A stretch of DNA of 64,000 nucleotides from Pardosa pseudoannulata (GCA_032207245.1 CM063502.1:73893450-73957449), one strand, 5' to 3'. Shown: positions 38,336 to 52,027, numbered from the stretch's first letter. A program made the numbers and translations. Notes: a model not told the origin generated them from the letters alone.

Positions 38336-38745
38336 AGAAGATAAAACACCAATTACAGAGCTAAGGAGAACTGTGTAGACTGGTTGATTTCACGACGGGA
38401 CAGGCAAGAAAAGGATAAAACACAGTTTGCAAGAGAAGGATAAAACACAGTTTGCAAAAGAAGGATAAAACACAGTTTGCAGGAGAAGGTTGAAACACAG
38501 TTTGCAATTGAAGGATAAAACATCGATTACAGAGCTAAAGACGACTCTGTAGGCTCGTTGATTTCACGAAGGTACTGATAATAGTAAACTCTAACCACAG
38601 TAGATAAGAGACAAGACAGTAGACAAGAGAAGGTTAAAACACAGTTTGCAACTGAGGGATAAACACCGATTCCAGTGATAAAGACGACTCTGTAGGCTCG
38701 TTGATTTCACGACGGCACTGATAATAGCAAACGCTCTAACCCGGT
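38336..38745. repeat. 25-bp-unit minisatellite, copy B
   Basis: Counterpart of 8626-9035 with the same number of units. Confidence 0.8.
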
Positions 38746-39224
38746 ACCTTCGAGAGAGACTGGGTCTTCGAGAGAGACTGTCTCTCGACGGTAACGTCTA
38801 ACCACAGTAGTGACTGAACGGAATCTGGTTCTTTCCCTTTTTCTGGAAGGTGGTGTGTGTGTAAGAGTGGAGGAGGGGGGAGGACATTCAGTAGGAGGTA
38901 CTTTTGAGTGTGGATGAGTGATTAGCCAGTGGAGCATCCTTTTCAGCTTGAGGTTGGTTAGGATGATAATATTCTAGCCAATCAGGCACTTGCTTATTTC
39001 TCATAGTCATCTACGTCTTCGATGAAAGGAAAACAGGAATAAAATGTTTTGTAGGTTAAAATCGCAGACTAGGTTTTTTGTTGGGTTCAAATATTAATTT
39101 TTTGTATTCTTTTAAACTGCCTGTGGATTAGGGTCGTCTAAATGATTTGTTCGATAGTTCTACGTGTTCAGTGAGCTAATTTAAATTTGGATGGAGGGTT
39201 CTTGAGTAGGGTATTGTATGGCTA

Positions 39225-39339
<115 letters not shown>

Positions 39340-39715
39340 AGCTAAAATATAGCTTGTATATATATTGCATAATGTCCATTAGAATAGCTTTTTTTCGTAA
39401 TAATTTATTTCAGACATGCATACATACTTCATTATCCTAGGCACCGTTTGACTTCAACTTTATTTTTATCTAAAATATTGAGTTGTTAAACTTGCTTTTA
39501 GTTAATTGGATGTTTATGTTGGTTTCAGTTTCCATTTTACTCTGGAGCCCTTTCGAAATCACACTAAAGCAGTATATCGAACTAATAACACAAAAATTCA
39601 CCACTGAAGACTGGTCAATGGTCCCACTTTCAAAACATTTGTTAAAATTTAGGCATGTTTTAAAAATATAAATGAATTAAACAATAACACAAAAATTAAT
39701 TTTTTGCTGCAACAA

Positions 39716-39811
39716 TACTATTGAGACCGGGACATATGTAAGCAATGGGATTCCAACCCATGAACTCTGGTACCAAAGAGCAGCGTCTTACTCATTCTTC
39801 AGTCATTCGCC
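39716..39811 (-). repeat. SINE family 1 fragment, copy B
   Basis: Counterpart of 9968-10068. Confidence 0.7.
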
Positions 39812-40052
39812 AATATAATAATAAGAAACGAGGGAATGTATAAAAATTCAAATATTATAATTTTCAAAAACTTGAATTAAGTTAAAAATTACCACAAAGC
39901 CTTTCTTAATTGAGGAAATTTGGAAGTACTTGTTTACGACCAGCGGTTGCCCAGTAAAAGGTCGGCCGTGGATTTAAATATGGACTGTGTGTGTGTGTGT
40001 GTTTGTGTATATATATTTATATGTGTGTGTGCGTGTGTATGTGTTTGTGTAT

Positions 40053-40240
40053 ATAATGGAAATTCATTTATACGAAATATTCAATTATACGGGTTAAGTT
40101 CTCCGGCGAAACTCTCTTAACACCTATGCAATAAAATATTCACTTATGCGAATATCCAATTATATGAAACATTCGCTTCACGAGGAATATTTGATCAACT
40201 ACGTAAATTTTATTCATTTATACGAAAGGAAAAAAAATGT
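40053..40240 (+). mobile_element. pogo/Tigger-like remnant, copy B
   Basis: Counterpart of 10309-10500. Confidence 0.35.
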
Positions 40241-40610
40241 TTCAGAAACACACTTAAATGTTGCATATTAACAACTCCCTACATTCTTCGTTTTACTTAC
40301 AGAAATTTTGTATTATTCTTTAATAAATGCTAAGAGCTTTAAATTCGTGTTTTCTAATTCACTTAACATTCAATATTTTATTTAAATTTTTCTTAATACA
40401 CGGAAAGTATTATCTCTTCCCTCTGATCTTTGAATAGCTCATTTTCCGCATGCACGCAGGTGACCACATTTCTAGAGCGGTAGATAGAGTATTAAGTAGG
40501 CATACGCATTAATAGAGGACGGTCAAATACTATCTTGATCTTGCAGGAATATAGGGCTGCCAAATACTACCTTGCGTGCAAGCGGCTAAGAGCCCAGAAC
40601 CGGTCCAGGT

Positions 40611-40646
<36 letters not shown>

Positions 40647-40664
40647 ATATATATATATATATAT

Positions 40665-41669
40665 CAGTGGCGTGCGATAGGTTTTCATGCAGGGTGTGCA
40701 GAGAACATGGATTTTCCAATAAATCTTTAATTATTGAGACATCTGAGTTCTCCATTCTGAAACGGGTTATTTATTATAAATATAAATTTAAAGATTACAA
40801 TTTATAAAATATTTACCTTCGAGTATTCGAATTATAACTATAAAAACAGCTAAACTTACGAGAATTCTACTAGCACTGAAGCAAAAATTATGTCTTTTGT
40901 TGTATGGTGTCATATCGGCGTCAAAAAAGCAAAGCTTCGGGCTCAAAAGAAACACTTATATGTTCAGCAAACGTAGCACCACATGGCGCCCGCCGCTGTG
41001 GTGCCTCATCCGGATGCTCATTGGTGCCGACAAACCGAACGTCTATTCCACGTGCAGAGGATTTCACTGCACGCTGGCACAATAGAGCGAACTGTTTCTT
41101 GTTCGGTCAGTGGATTAAATTATATTTATTGTTTTTAACATTTGGAAATCATATTCTGCGAAAAACATCTTGACAATTTTTAAAAACAAAACCAGGGATA
41201 TGGTGTTACAGATATAACTTATATACTGTCTGTAAGACACAATGAATGGTAAAATTTGGACTGTTCTGTTAAAATTCATTTCTTTAAAACAAAACAACAT
41301 TGTTTTTCAGCTAATTATTTCAATAAATAGAATGCATCACCGAAATTACTTTACCACTCTAAAACATTTCACTTTATATTGATGAAATACTTCATTTATA
41401 TGTAAATTAGTTTATATGTTTCAATTTAGTGCTCAATGCTTACACATCAGAACTTCCTATGTTCGTTTGCGCGCTACGTGGTGCAGCACCTAGTACCGAA
41501 AGCACTGCAGAAATACAAGCACGCAAATCAACATAATATTTGAATATATTATAAATAATATTTATTATATACATGTAAAAAGAGGTAGACATAGGTGCAG
41601 AAAATTATTGTCCCTCATAATTTTGCCAGGGTGTGCAGTGCACACCCTGCACATATGGACCGCACGCCA

Positions 41670-41672
<3 letters not shown>
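40665..41672. mobile_element. hAT-like MITE with CAGTGGCGTGCG ends, copy B
   Basis: Counterpart of 10969-11976, the same length (1008 bp), flanked by 'atatatat' on each side. Here the right flank is a pure TA run, where copy A has diverged to 'atacacat'. Confidence 0.75.
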
Positions 41673-41753
<81 letters not shown>

Positions 41754-41776
41754 CACATATGTGTGTGTGTGTGTAA
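41673..41776. repeat. (TA)n(TG)n microsatellite
   Basis: Counterpart of 11978-12071. Confidence 0.95.
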
Positions 41777-42199
41777 TAAGACGGACTTCACGATGGGTGG
41801 TTATAGTCATGGCCCATAAAAATGACACCGTTTCAGTTAAAGACCTTTATTATTTAACGTTGGAGGACGGTTACCACTTCATCATAGGGACAGTACAAAC
41901 TGAGGAGTCAGCTAGCATGAAGTTATGTGTAAAAGACCCTTAACACCTGGGTCAACATCTCAGTCAAAACCTTTGGGGAAAATCTGCCTCCGACGGCGTG
42001 CATCTCCTTTTTGTTAAAAAAATTACCTACATTGTTCGCTAGGGTAATGTAGAGTTATAATTGATCAGACCCCTTCTCTAAGGGATTAAACTGTAGCCTC
42101 AGTAGCCAATTTAGATTAGGGGTTAAAAAGGGGAATGTAAAAGGACGAGGGAATTTTTAGTCCTTGACTAAGTTTTGAAAACCCCTGAGAATTTTCCTT
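41774..42199. repeat. R430 member 1, copy B
   Basis: Counterpart of 12070-12494. The first ~65 bp differ at about eight positions from copy A; the rest is essentially identical. Confidence 0.6.
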
Positions 42200-42229
42200 A
42201 CACACACACACGCACACACACACACACAT

Positions 42230-42297
<68 letters not shown>
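42199..42297. repeat. (CA)n(TA)n(TG)n microsatellite
   Basis: Counterpart of 12495-12605 with changed proportions. Confidence 0.95.
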
Positions 42298-43860
42298 ACT
42301 CCTAAACTCTAAACTCCTCGGCGCTACAGCCCTCGTGGTGCCAGGGTCTACAGAGCCAATCTCCGTTTTTCAAACCAATTGCTCTGGGGTGTGAGGCATA
42401 TGTTCCGGTTAGGTGGTCAACCTTAGGCGAAACCCCCAGTGTTTAGTTCCTAAGCATGCTTGGTCCTCAGTTTGTCTACCCATTAAAGGGATGAAAGGAG
42501 GAGTCAACCTTGACCAGAGTTTAATAAACTTATGAAAATATGTATCTTTGTAAGAAGAATAAAAATGATGCAAATTAAAGAGATGTTTTATCCAAATTTT
42601 AACAACTTGCCTGTGAAGCGCGACAAATTCTCCAATTTTGGAATGCCCGACCTGTGTTCGGGCAAGAGAAAAACGGTATTTCAATTCCATGAAGCCCGAA
42701 ATCGGTTTGTCCAGTGCACAATATTTAATTTGCTATTTTATAGACAATAGAGATACTTACAACAGAGAAAAGTTCGGCAGTTTCACGCCATTTATCACTA
42801 TTTCTCGGATACTGTAAAAGATTTGTGAAATTCAAAAGAATTTGAGAACATAGAATTGATGACAGTTGATGTAGATAATGATATTGCTGTATTAATTTAT
42901 TACATTTATCCAGAAAATTATGTCATTTGATTTATTTTGCTGTAATCTGAGCAAAAATTACTGCAATCTATTAACATTCCCCATATATGTGAAAATATTA
43001 AAAATACTAGTTTTTGTCGTTTAAATTTTTGTTTTAATAATTTATTTATAATATTTTGATGATAATAACGTACAAAATTAAAGAAAAAAAATTTTTTACA
43101 CTTTTTGGCACTTTTTTTTTTTTTTTCAAATATATTCCACGGGCACGGGGGTAAGATATGTTAGTGAATGGCACAGAAAGCTAGCCTATCAGTAAGCGTT
43201 CTATCATATTTATGATCGGGAGACAGTTAAAACAGAAAAAGTTGTTACTGACAACATAGCTGGCATTTTCAAATTTAGAATAAGTTATTTATTATCATGG
43301 TTATCAGGATTTTTTCTTTTTCCGTAGGAAATTAAAAAACAGAACAAAAAAAAAAAGATTAAAGAAGGGATCAAGATAATGATTAAGTGATAATCGTTTG
43401 GTTTTATCTCAAAATATGGAGGATGACCAAGTTATTTTTTACTAAATGATGCAGTGAAATTTTGGGTTGGATCAGTCACGAAAAGACGATCATTGTTGAG
43501 AACCTATATTGATGTACGGAGCATGCCACGCTTTTGCTTTGGATTGCACGACACAGATTTGTTTCCCAATAGCAGTCAGTATTGACTGTAATTCATTTAC
43601 TCTGTTTTTATTTCGATGTAACGACGTTTTATCCATAGTAACTATTTCGTATAAAATACTTCTTTTCAACACTGTATATTTTATGCAAAGTTGAAACAGG
43701 TAATAAGCGATTCAATTAGTTAATTTCACTTTTCTTAGAACATGAAAGCAAATAAAGCATAAGTGATCAATTCCAATTTTATTGAAGCTGGGGGATGGTC
43801 AAGCTCATAGGGTTCCAGAAGATGTACGTGTGTTAGAACACCAAAACTGGCTTTTATATT
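42298..43860. other. Copy B counterpart of 12606-14160
   Basis: No coding signal; same unclassified repeat-like segment at its left end. Confidence 0.5.
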
Positions 43861-43958
43861 CACAAATGTTCGAAACTGGATTTAAACAGTATGTCCTAGT
43901 GTAATTAGCCCATGTGTTTAAAAAATTGATCGTTACGCTCCAAATGAAAACAAATTAT

Positions 43959-43993
<35 letters not shown>

Positions 43994-43996
<3 letters not shown>

Positions 43997-44332
43997 CATG
44001 GACAAGTGGTTAAGGCATGGAAAACACATTTCATTTAATATATAAAAACTTCTTTATTGTAATCCTTATGTCCATAGCTATGACATTTAGATATCCTTTG
44101 TTCTCATAATTTACCACGACAAGTGTGGAGGATGCTATCAGCCCGAGTTCCCGCTCAGAACTGTCTTTTTTGGCGTGCCACCTAAGCAAAATGTCTACTT
44201 ACATGTCAACTCTTTTACTCTGCATACTTCCGCTCGATGGTGTGTTTTTCTCCTATTACGTTGTCGTTCATGAATTCTAACTATTTTTGATTATAATTAT
44301 CTTAATTCTAAACCCCCATTTTTAAACCTGAC
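43994..44332. repeat. Divergence island, copy B side
   Basis: Counterpart of 14317-14660; about 13 % different by eye, bordered by (TA)n at 43959-43993 and 44335-44391. Confidence 0.6.

Positions 44333-44334
<2 letters not shown>

Positions 44335-44391
<57 letters not shown>
44335..44391. repeat. (TA)n microsatellite
   Basis: Counterpart of 14665-14716. Confidence 0.95.
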
Positions 44392-44393
<2 letters not shown>

Positions 44394-44929
44394 ATCCATT
44401 TTTTTATATAACTCCTTTATAAGGAGAAAGTTCACCAGCTAGCATTCATAAAGTACAAAGATGCAGTCTGGTCTCATATTTAAGAGAACTCAGAAGTCTA
44501 ATTTAAAACTTTATTTCAGAGCGGCAACACGGCACATCTGTCCTTCTGGACAAAACACAATCAAAAGCCACAGAGTTCACTCTGTTCTCACACAAGTACA
44601 CCCAAGAGCGCTGACAACAAGAATTTTTTTACAACAAAAACAGCTTAATAGGCGAATTAACTGCAATATCAGCAAAACGCGAAAACATGTTCCGCCAACA
44701 CCTGGTAAATTGCTGTATAGACGACAGAAACTTTACAGCTTTAGGACAGAAAGGAATGTTAAGTGGAAAATACTTAGTTGATTAAACCATTCAGAGGCTG
44801 ATAAAGATATTTAGATGAGTTAAAATGGGAGAGAGGAGGTTTTTGAAGAAATATTAAAGTTAAATAATTTTGATATATTACATATATATATATATACACA
44901 CACATTTATACATGTATAATACATGTGAA

Positions 44930-45368
44930 CTACGGTAGCTTAGTCGGCAAAGGCAACGCTCTCGTAACTGGAAGGTTGCTGGAGCTGGCCTAAGATCCGC
45001 CGTGTTCGTTAAAGGTGACTCAGGCACGTAAAATATGTTGGTGGTCATAATGTCCTCCAAGTTCTCAATCAATACCCTGCGAGCCAAGGCTATGGGTTTT
45101 CTTGGTCCTTGCTCCAAAATTATGAGGACCCATTTGCGCAAAAGTCTTACTTTCACATTTGAGATGCTCGCTAAAACGAAAGGTGAACCCCTTTGCATTA
45201 AAACAAGTAGCTTAAGGCTCAATCGTGCTTGGTTTGACCAAGTGGCATCAGCCAAGCAATGATGTTCGTAGGGGTTCTGAATGGACTTTAAGCAAAAGGT
45301 CCCCGTCTCATTAGCCGTCGTGTTTAAAATAGTAGACCGTAGCGCTCCAAACAAACCTAACCAAACCA
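44930..45368 (+). repeat. Composite SINE, copy B
   Basis: Counterpart of 15238-15690. About 12 bp of the B-box region ('ttcgaagccct') are missing. Confidence 0.8.
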
Positions 45369-46347
45369 TTGCACATAGAGGTTTTTTCAGACAGTTCTTT
45401 AATCTGGCGATGGATTTTTTTTACTTTTACATCTCTTGCTTTTAAGAAAGGAGTAACAGTACATACTTTGCAATAAGGAGGATTTCAAATGTCTAAACCA
45501 TTTTGAAAAAGCAGAAAATTTAATGCTGAGAATGATTCTACAACAGCGTCTCTAGATAATTGTCGCGTGTGGTTTTAATGAGCCAATGTCGCATTGGTTT
45601 TCAGTTCCCTTTTGTTACGTATCTGGCGTAATAGCTACTATCCTATGTAATAGATTTGGGAAAAAATTAAAGAAGGAATTTACGGCTTTTCTTACAAATC
45701 CCACGGTGTTTAAAAAATTTCCTGGGGAATTCCATGAAAGTCATCAGGTTAGAAGCCAGGAGGGTAGTTGTAGAACTCTAGAGGTCCGTGGAAACACACT
45801 TTGAGAAACCTTATTATAATTAAAACTTTTTCAATACAGAGTGTAGATAAAACTATGGGGACTGCAGGGAGGTTTTCTTATTTTGAGGTATGGTAAATAA
45901 AGTGTTTCTTGTTTTGTAAAGAGAAAATTTAGAAAAAAAATCTGTTACTTTTTCTTTTCAGCCTTTCGAATCTGTGAGTAATCATGGCCGACTTTAGCTT
46001 GTGTTTAACTAATACTCTCTGTTCTTTTCTTTAAACATGGAAACATTTCGCTAATTCTGAAAGCTGTTCTTGTCTCAAACACGTGTACCAGTATTCCATT
46101 CAGTTGGAAAAGGACCGAGGTCATTCACTGTCTTCTCTTCGAGGCTAAAGGTTTTATTCTAAGCAAACAGGAAATGTGGTAATAGTAGGGCATTGCCACC
46201 ATGGCGGCACTTAAGACAGTACAATGGCATGTCTAGAGCTGTGGTAGTTATATTGAGGATACGTAAACATAATAAACTTCTGTGCCTTGTTTTATTATAA
46301 TACTATATAGAAACACACATATGTGGCTAACACCCGGAAACTGGAAG

Positions 46348-46423
<76 letters not shown>
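46348..46423. repeat. (TA)n(TG)n microsatellite
   Basis: Counterpart of 16669-16752. Confidence 0.95.
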
Positions 46424-46833
46424 AATAAGACGGACTTCTCGATGGGTGGTTGCAGTCATGGCCATAAAATGACACCGTTTTAGCTAAAAACCTTTATTAA
46501 GATAACGTTGGAGGATGGGATCCCACTTCATCATAGGGACAGGACAAACTGAAGGGTTAGCTAGCATGAGTTATATGTACAAGACACGTAACACCTGGGT
46601 CAACATCTGTGGGAAAATACCTACATCCGACAGCGTGTATCTCCTTTTTATTTGGAAATTTCCTAAATTGTCCGATAGAGCCATGTAGAGTTATAATTGG
46701 GTCAGGCCCCTTCTCTGAGGGTGTAAACTGTAGCCCAGTGGTTAATTTAGGTTAGGGGTTAAAAAAAGGGAATGCAAAATGACGAGGGAATTTTTAGCCC
46801 TTGATTTAAGTTTTGAAAACCCCTGAGAATTTT

Positions 46834-46837
<4 letters not shown>
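46424..46837. repeat. R430 member 2, copy B
   Basis: Counterpart of 16752-17168; divergence concentrated in its left half. Confidence 0.65.

Positions 46838-46915
<78 letters not shown>
46837..46915. repeat. (TA)n microsatellite
   Basis: Counterpart of 17170-17253; the CCG interruption is replaced by CATA. Confidence 0.95.
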
Positions 46916-46919
<4 letters not shown>

Positions 46920-49605
46920 GTATATATGTGTATACCGTGAAACCTGCTTAAGAAGTTTTACAAGGGCACAAGACAATAAAAATTCTTAAGCGGGAAAACT
47001 ACTTCGTAAACGAGAAAACTGGAAAAATGTGTTATAAAAATATTTTAATTTAAATTTTATTAGTAATTCGCATTCCACCTCTGAAGTGAGCATAAATATA
47101 TACATCCAGATCGAAAGATAAGACAAATAGACAACTGAGAGTAAATTATTCGAAAATAAAAATTTATTTCAATTAGAAATCATGAAGAAAATTTAGTATA
47201 TGTGTTTCATAGCACTATTATTCAAGTAATTTTTTTCCGTTTAAAAATACTCTTCACAAATGCTTGTTTTTGCTTCACATTGTATATTATATTTTTAGTA
47301 GATGTGAAACTGGAGATAATTTTGTAATTTCAACTTTTTGATGTCACTCTTTTAACTAGAAAAAATACACATTTATTTTGCATGGAGTGCCGTTCTTTGA
47401 AAATTTCGTATTAACAATTTCAGAATTTTTCTTATAACATTAAACGCTTTTTTACGTTTTTTAATCTATTTTTTACACAGAAAATATAATTAAAACACGT
47501 ATAAAATAAAATAGTAACTGTAAAGCAGAAAAACTGTACCCTCACCTGGTTACTCAAATGTTTTTGAGAACGCATCAACAAAATTTAATCCCCTTCTTTA
47601 TCCTTCTACAAACAGCTAATTTTTAAAAAAGGATTTTTTCTTCCGAGACTATTTATATAGTGAGAAAGAAATGCTCATAGGATGCCTTCACTATGGGGCT
47701 TCACATTTTGAGAACAGGGAGAGGAACAAAGTAAAAAAGAAAAAAATACTAGTTCTTATCAAACTTACGTTCTGGTTACGGACCGTTACAGAACTGTCCG
47801 TAACCTGATTTTTAAACAGATGTTACACAGATGAGGCCGTTAGCTCATAGTATGGGAATGAAGTGGACAGAGCTATAAATTTAGGCTACCCAGTTACATC
47901 CACCCCGCCCCCTTTCTTTTACGAAGTTTTCTTTTTCCCGGAAGAGCACTTTCCCTCTTACCAACGTGATAGTGATAAATTGTAAACGGTTGTCTTTGTC
48001 CAGCATCGGCACACATAAAACGCACAGAGTTTTACCCGCTTTCCCACCAACCAATTCAGAGACAATTTTGTCGTCCTTGAATGGCTGATATCTTTTATCA
48101 GGCAGTTTTGTCGTTCAGCACGAGCTATTCCTTTTGAATCAGTCCGACGTTTTTAGAGATCTCGCTACACGATTTGTTTGTTTTGGATTAATAATTGATA
48201 CTTTTTGTATTACAGTTGTTACTTACACGACTTTATTTTAAAATTCATTATTAATGTAATATTTAAATGCTTAGATTTCTTATGCATTGAATTTACACAT
48301 TCTGCTCAGATTTTAAGATTTTATTGTTAGGATTTTAATGTCTCGCTTGATTTCACAGCAGTATTAGATTAAAGTTTTAAAGCTTGATCATAAAATAAAA
48401 ATTTAATGTAGATTTTCTATTATTATTATGTGAGCTTTAATTGCTATTATTATTATTTGACCTTGATGCCATTATTATTATTTATATTAAGTTTCTCAGC
48501 TGCAATAGCAATATGTTTATTTATCCCATACTGTTGCTTTTGAAAGCAAATTATTTAGTGCATTAAATTTCGATTTAAGATTGTTTAGTAAATTCAAAGA
48601 GGAAAAGCAACTAAAGACATAAATGATTTTATAAATGTTACAACAATTAAGATTAAATAGGATGGAAAAGGAAAATGAAAAGGGCAAAAATAGTAGATTA
48701 GGTAAAAATAAAAGAAATTTAGATGACAATAATTTAGCCTACAAATTTCAATAAATATAAAAAAACATTGGAATGAATGAAGTTGTTGATCAGTATATAT
48801 TTTCCCCAACTGTGAAATTAAGTTGAATAAAGTCACTCTGATTTTCTTTTCCTTCACTGATTTTTTCACTCTGTTTTTTAAAACAGGTGTTACACAGATG
48901 CGGTCGTTAGCTCTTTGCATAGGAATGTAGTGGATAGAGCTGGATTAGGTAAAAATAAATGCATTTTAGGGGATAAGAATTATGTAAATAAATTTTAATA
49001 ATATTAAAATCATTGGAATGGATAACGATCACTGTACATTTTCATAAATCGCGAAATTAATTTTAACAATGAAACTTCGGTTATCATTGTAAATTCACCT
49101 AGGAGGAGTAAGCTGTTAGGAGTAGAAGTGGTTTAAGACTGCCCGAAGCTCTGAAAAGGAACAGAAAAGAAATATTAGGCACCTTAAAAAAAGGGAATCA
49201 AAGGGAAAAAAATACATTTTAACCACATTTTAAAATAAAGCATACTTTGTATTATTTATATTTTATTCCGACAACTATTTTAATATAATATAAATGAAAT
49301 CAAAATATAAAAAATATTGATATAAATTTTTTTTCTAGCTTTTAGTTTTTAAAACTTATTAATGCTCTTTTCACAATCAATACTTTTAAGTAAATTGCTT
49401 TGTTAATATACAATAGCTATTAATTAATATTTCATCTGACACAATATGATCTTTCTAAGGTAATGTTTTACTCTTTTGATGCCAGAAACTAAGATTTCCA
49501 CTCATGTGGTTAAAACTGAAATTGTTAAAAAATTTTCAAAATAATTTTCGAATTTGGAAAAGGGGCTTTCGTTTCCTTCTTTTTGGGAACATACTATTAA
49601 TTGGT
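46916..49605. other. Copy B counterpart of 17254-20500
   Basis: AT-rich, no coding signal. It lacks the ~565 bp found at 19788-20352: 'gatctttctaaggtaatg' joins the two sides directly. Confidence 0.6.
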
Positions 49606-49883
49606 GGCTTGTCTTCCATTTTAAAAGTTTAAAAGCTGTTTCAACCCTACTTACCTCTGCTACCTCTAGCTATTTCAAAGCTATTCAGCTAATATCCTTG
49701 CCAGTGTATCCGTTTGTAGTATTCGATAATTGTTTGAGATTGTATTTGGAATTTGGTTATTAATGAAAGTAAACAATACTATCGGGTTTTACTGTTGATG
49801 GAATATTATTAAAACGTTTAAAGTTGGCGTTTTATGACCCCCCCCCCCAGAAATCGGTGCCACCTTTATATCTACCTCTGTTT
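49606..49883. other. Non-coding stretch
   Basis: First sequence after the end of the A/B match; contains a C10 homopolymer near 49840. No feature recognised. Confidence 0.5.
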
Positions 49884-50060
49884 AGGTTCGTTTGGAGCTC
49901 TACGGTCAACATTTTTTGCAATACATGAACTAATGAGACCGGGTCTATTGCTTAAAGCCGATTCCGAACGGCTTCGAACATCCATGCCACTGTGGGATTC
50001 GAGCCCATGAACTCTGGTACCAAAGATCAGCTTACTAACTATTCGGCTATCGATCGGTAT
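49884..50060 (-). repeat. tRNA-derived SINE, family 1, near full length
   Basis: 'tttggagctctacggtcaac', 'taatgagaccgggtc', 'aaagccgattccgaacgg', 'gtgggattcgagcccatgaa' and 'tattcggctatcgatcgg' in order. Confidence 0.85.
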
Positions 50061-50095
50061 CATGCAAGGGAATACTTATCTTTTGCCGAAAATGT

Positions 50096-50360
50096 TTTCA
50101 TCATCATCATCTTCTTCGTCATCATACATTTTTCGCCAGCCCAGGATGGGCCATAACCCTCCGAGAATCGTGTTCCAGGTTGCCCTTTTCAAGGATAGAT
50201 TCCTCCAGTTTTTCACTTTAAGAACTTTTAAGTCTGTTTAAGGCAGTCATTTCCATCGGATCCTGGGAACTCCCGATGGTTTGGCTTCGAAGATCCTCTT
50301 GGTGGCTCGTATATCTTGGTCGAGGTATATTAAATGATTCTCTAATTTTTATTGTCATTA
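50096..50360 (-). pseudogene. LINE reverse-transcriptase C-terminal tail, fragment 1
   Basis: Read on the minus strand, the segment contains RATKRIFEAKPSGVPRIRW, then TDLKVLKVKNWRNLS and KRATW followed by a degenerate region that aligns with '...AHPGL'. This is the stereotyped C-terminus of arthropod non-LTR retrotransposons (RTE-like and relatives: 'KVLxxxPxGxRxRGRPxxRW...DLKxLxxxNWR...R..W..ll..a.ahpGL'). Stops interrupt it (after RIRWK) and the rest of the reverse transcriptase is absent, so it is a 5'-truncated dead copy. Directly downstream on the minus strand is a GAT/GAA trinucleotide run (plus-strand 'tcatcatcatcatcttcttc', 50098-50117), a typical 3' tail. The clade is uncertain. Confidence 0.65.
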
Positions 50361-50850
50361 AACGAATCTCAAATTCTGTCAAATTTTGAATAAGTCTCAA
50401 ACCAGATGATAAGCTCTGATGTATTCCTCGAAAATGGATTCCCCCCTCGAAAGAAGTCGCTTTCAAATAAAAACTCGTTGCAACTAAATGAAATGCCTGT
50501 ATGGCCATACACAGGAAATAATTAGGGATGGGTCCAAATTATATGTGGAGAATATTTTCTGAATTTAATTTTTTTTAAGTAAATGTGATTACCAAAAGAA
50601 TATTAAAAAAAAATGGTTAGTACTAATAATATAATAATCACTATTTTCATTGCTATTATCAATAATAAATAATTATATGTCTTAATCTAAAATAATAGTA
50701 TAAATTGATTACACTTAATATTTTTAATTTAATAAGTAGAAAATATTATCTCTTGATCATCGACTTACGGCATTTTATTTTATATTTTTGTCCTTTTGGT
50801 ATTCATTAAATCAAATCTATATTCGAAGGCAATTCTTCCCTTTATTAGAT
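50361..50850. other. Non-coding stretch
   Basis: No feature recognised; a 96-codon minus frame (50218-50508) overlaps the LINE tail in a different reading and is not a gene. Confidence 0.5.
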
Positions 50851-51031
50851 GAACGATGGCCGTATGGTAGAGTGCTGCTCTTCGATACCGGATTTCGCGG
50901 GTTCGAATCAAGCTGCTGGCATGCATGTTCAGCGACGTTCGGAATCGGCTTTAAGCAGTAGATCCCGGTCTCATTAGCGCTCGTTAGCAAAACAGTAGAC
51001 TATGGCGTCCCAAAGCAAATGAATCCAAGCC
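50851..51031 (+). repeat. tRNA-derived SINE, family 1, full length
   Basis: Best plus-strand example: 'gatggccgtatggtagagtg' (A-box region), 'tgctcttcgataccgg', 'cgcgggttcgaatcaag' (B box), 'gctggcatgcatgttc', 'ttcggaatcggctttaagca', 'gatcccggtctcattag', 'gtagactatggcgtcccaaa'. Confidence 0.9.
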
Positions 51032-51450
51032 ATTTCATTTATTGTAAAATATAGAGTATATGTACTGGTTGGCATTTCAATTAAATTAATAAAGAATAAT
51101 ATGAGATAATTACGTTTCAGACTTCCAATATATAAAGAATTATATTTCTAAGATATTTTCATAAAAAAAAAATTCCAAACAAGAGAGTATTAATAACAAA
51201 TTGGGCATCTATCCCTCCCTTGAAATTTCCCATCCAAGACAAGGGGTATGGATTGTTGGTCCTAGGGCCGCTACTGTTGTAATAATAATATTTTGTATAA
51301 ATGCAGGCCTGCTAATTTAGCTTCTGTCCCGGCTGGCAAAAACGTAGGCTGCACCACTGGTATAGACAGCTCGAAAAATTTATCCTCTACTAAAGGTCTA
51401 ACATGCGAAAATAAATTTTGGAAACCACACTGTAGTATGCGTTATCAGAG
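51032..51450. other. Non-coding stretch
   Basis: No feature recognised. Confidence 0.5.
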
Positions 51451-51451
51451 T

Positions 51452-51800
51452 CTTCCTCCTTCTTCTTCATCAGTGGCATGACAACCCTGGATGGGCCGTA
51501 ACCTTCTCCAAAATTCGATACCAGTCAGCCCTATCTTTTGAGCCTGGATTTCCAATTAATAATTTTTAAAGTCTTTAAGTCGTTCTCAGAGGAGTTTAAC
51601 TATCTGAATTTTGGTCGTCCTCTTTTCCGGTTGCCTATTGGATTATTAACCATGAAAACTTTTTTGGTAGATCTGTATTCATTTAATCTGATATGTCCAA
51701 CCCATATCAACCTTTGAATTCTGATGAAATTCACTATATCTGGGTTTTTATAAATTCTGTAAAATCAATATTTGTCCTTCTTCTCCATATAATATTTACC
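51452..51800 (-). pseudogene. LINE reverse-transcriptase C-terminal tail, fragment 2
   Basis: The minus strand encodes, in order, IQRLIWVGHIRLNEYRSTKKV, a NPIGNRKRGRPKFR block, DLKTLKIINWKSR and, after a frameshift, DRADWYRILEKVTAHPGLSCH and a stop. GHI-R, RGRPK-R, DLK-L and AHPGL are hallmarks of the C-terminal end of arthropod non-LTR retrotransposon ORF2 (RTE-like group). A stop follows KFR and there is at least one frameshift. The terminal stop is followed at once by a GAA/GAG-rich tail (plus-strand 'tcttcctccttcttcttcat'). It sits about 1.4 kb from a related fragment in the same orientation, with a SINE between them. Confidence 0.75.
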
Positions 51801-52027
51801 TGGATACCTTAAATGTCACAATCTTCCAGACAACATTAAAAAAAATTTTATGATTTTAATTCTTTTGTGATCTAGGAATTTAAAGCTATTTAAATAAATT
51901 GATGGACTAGAAGAATGGATATGGGAAAATTTGAAAGAAAGACTTAGTACAAAGCTGTAATTTTTGTATGCGTTTTCTTCTCTGAAGTGGAGTTAATGCG
52001 TTTTTCCTTTCCACCCTAGAAGGAATT
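51801..52027. other. Non-coding stretch
   Basis: No feature recognised. Confidence 0.5.
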
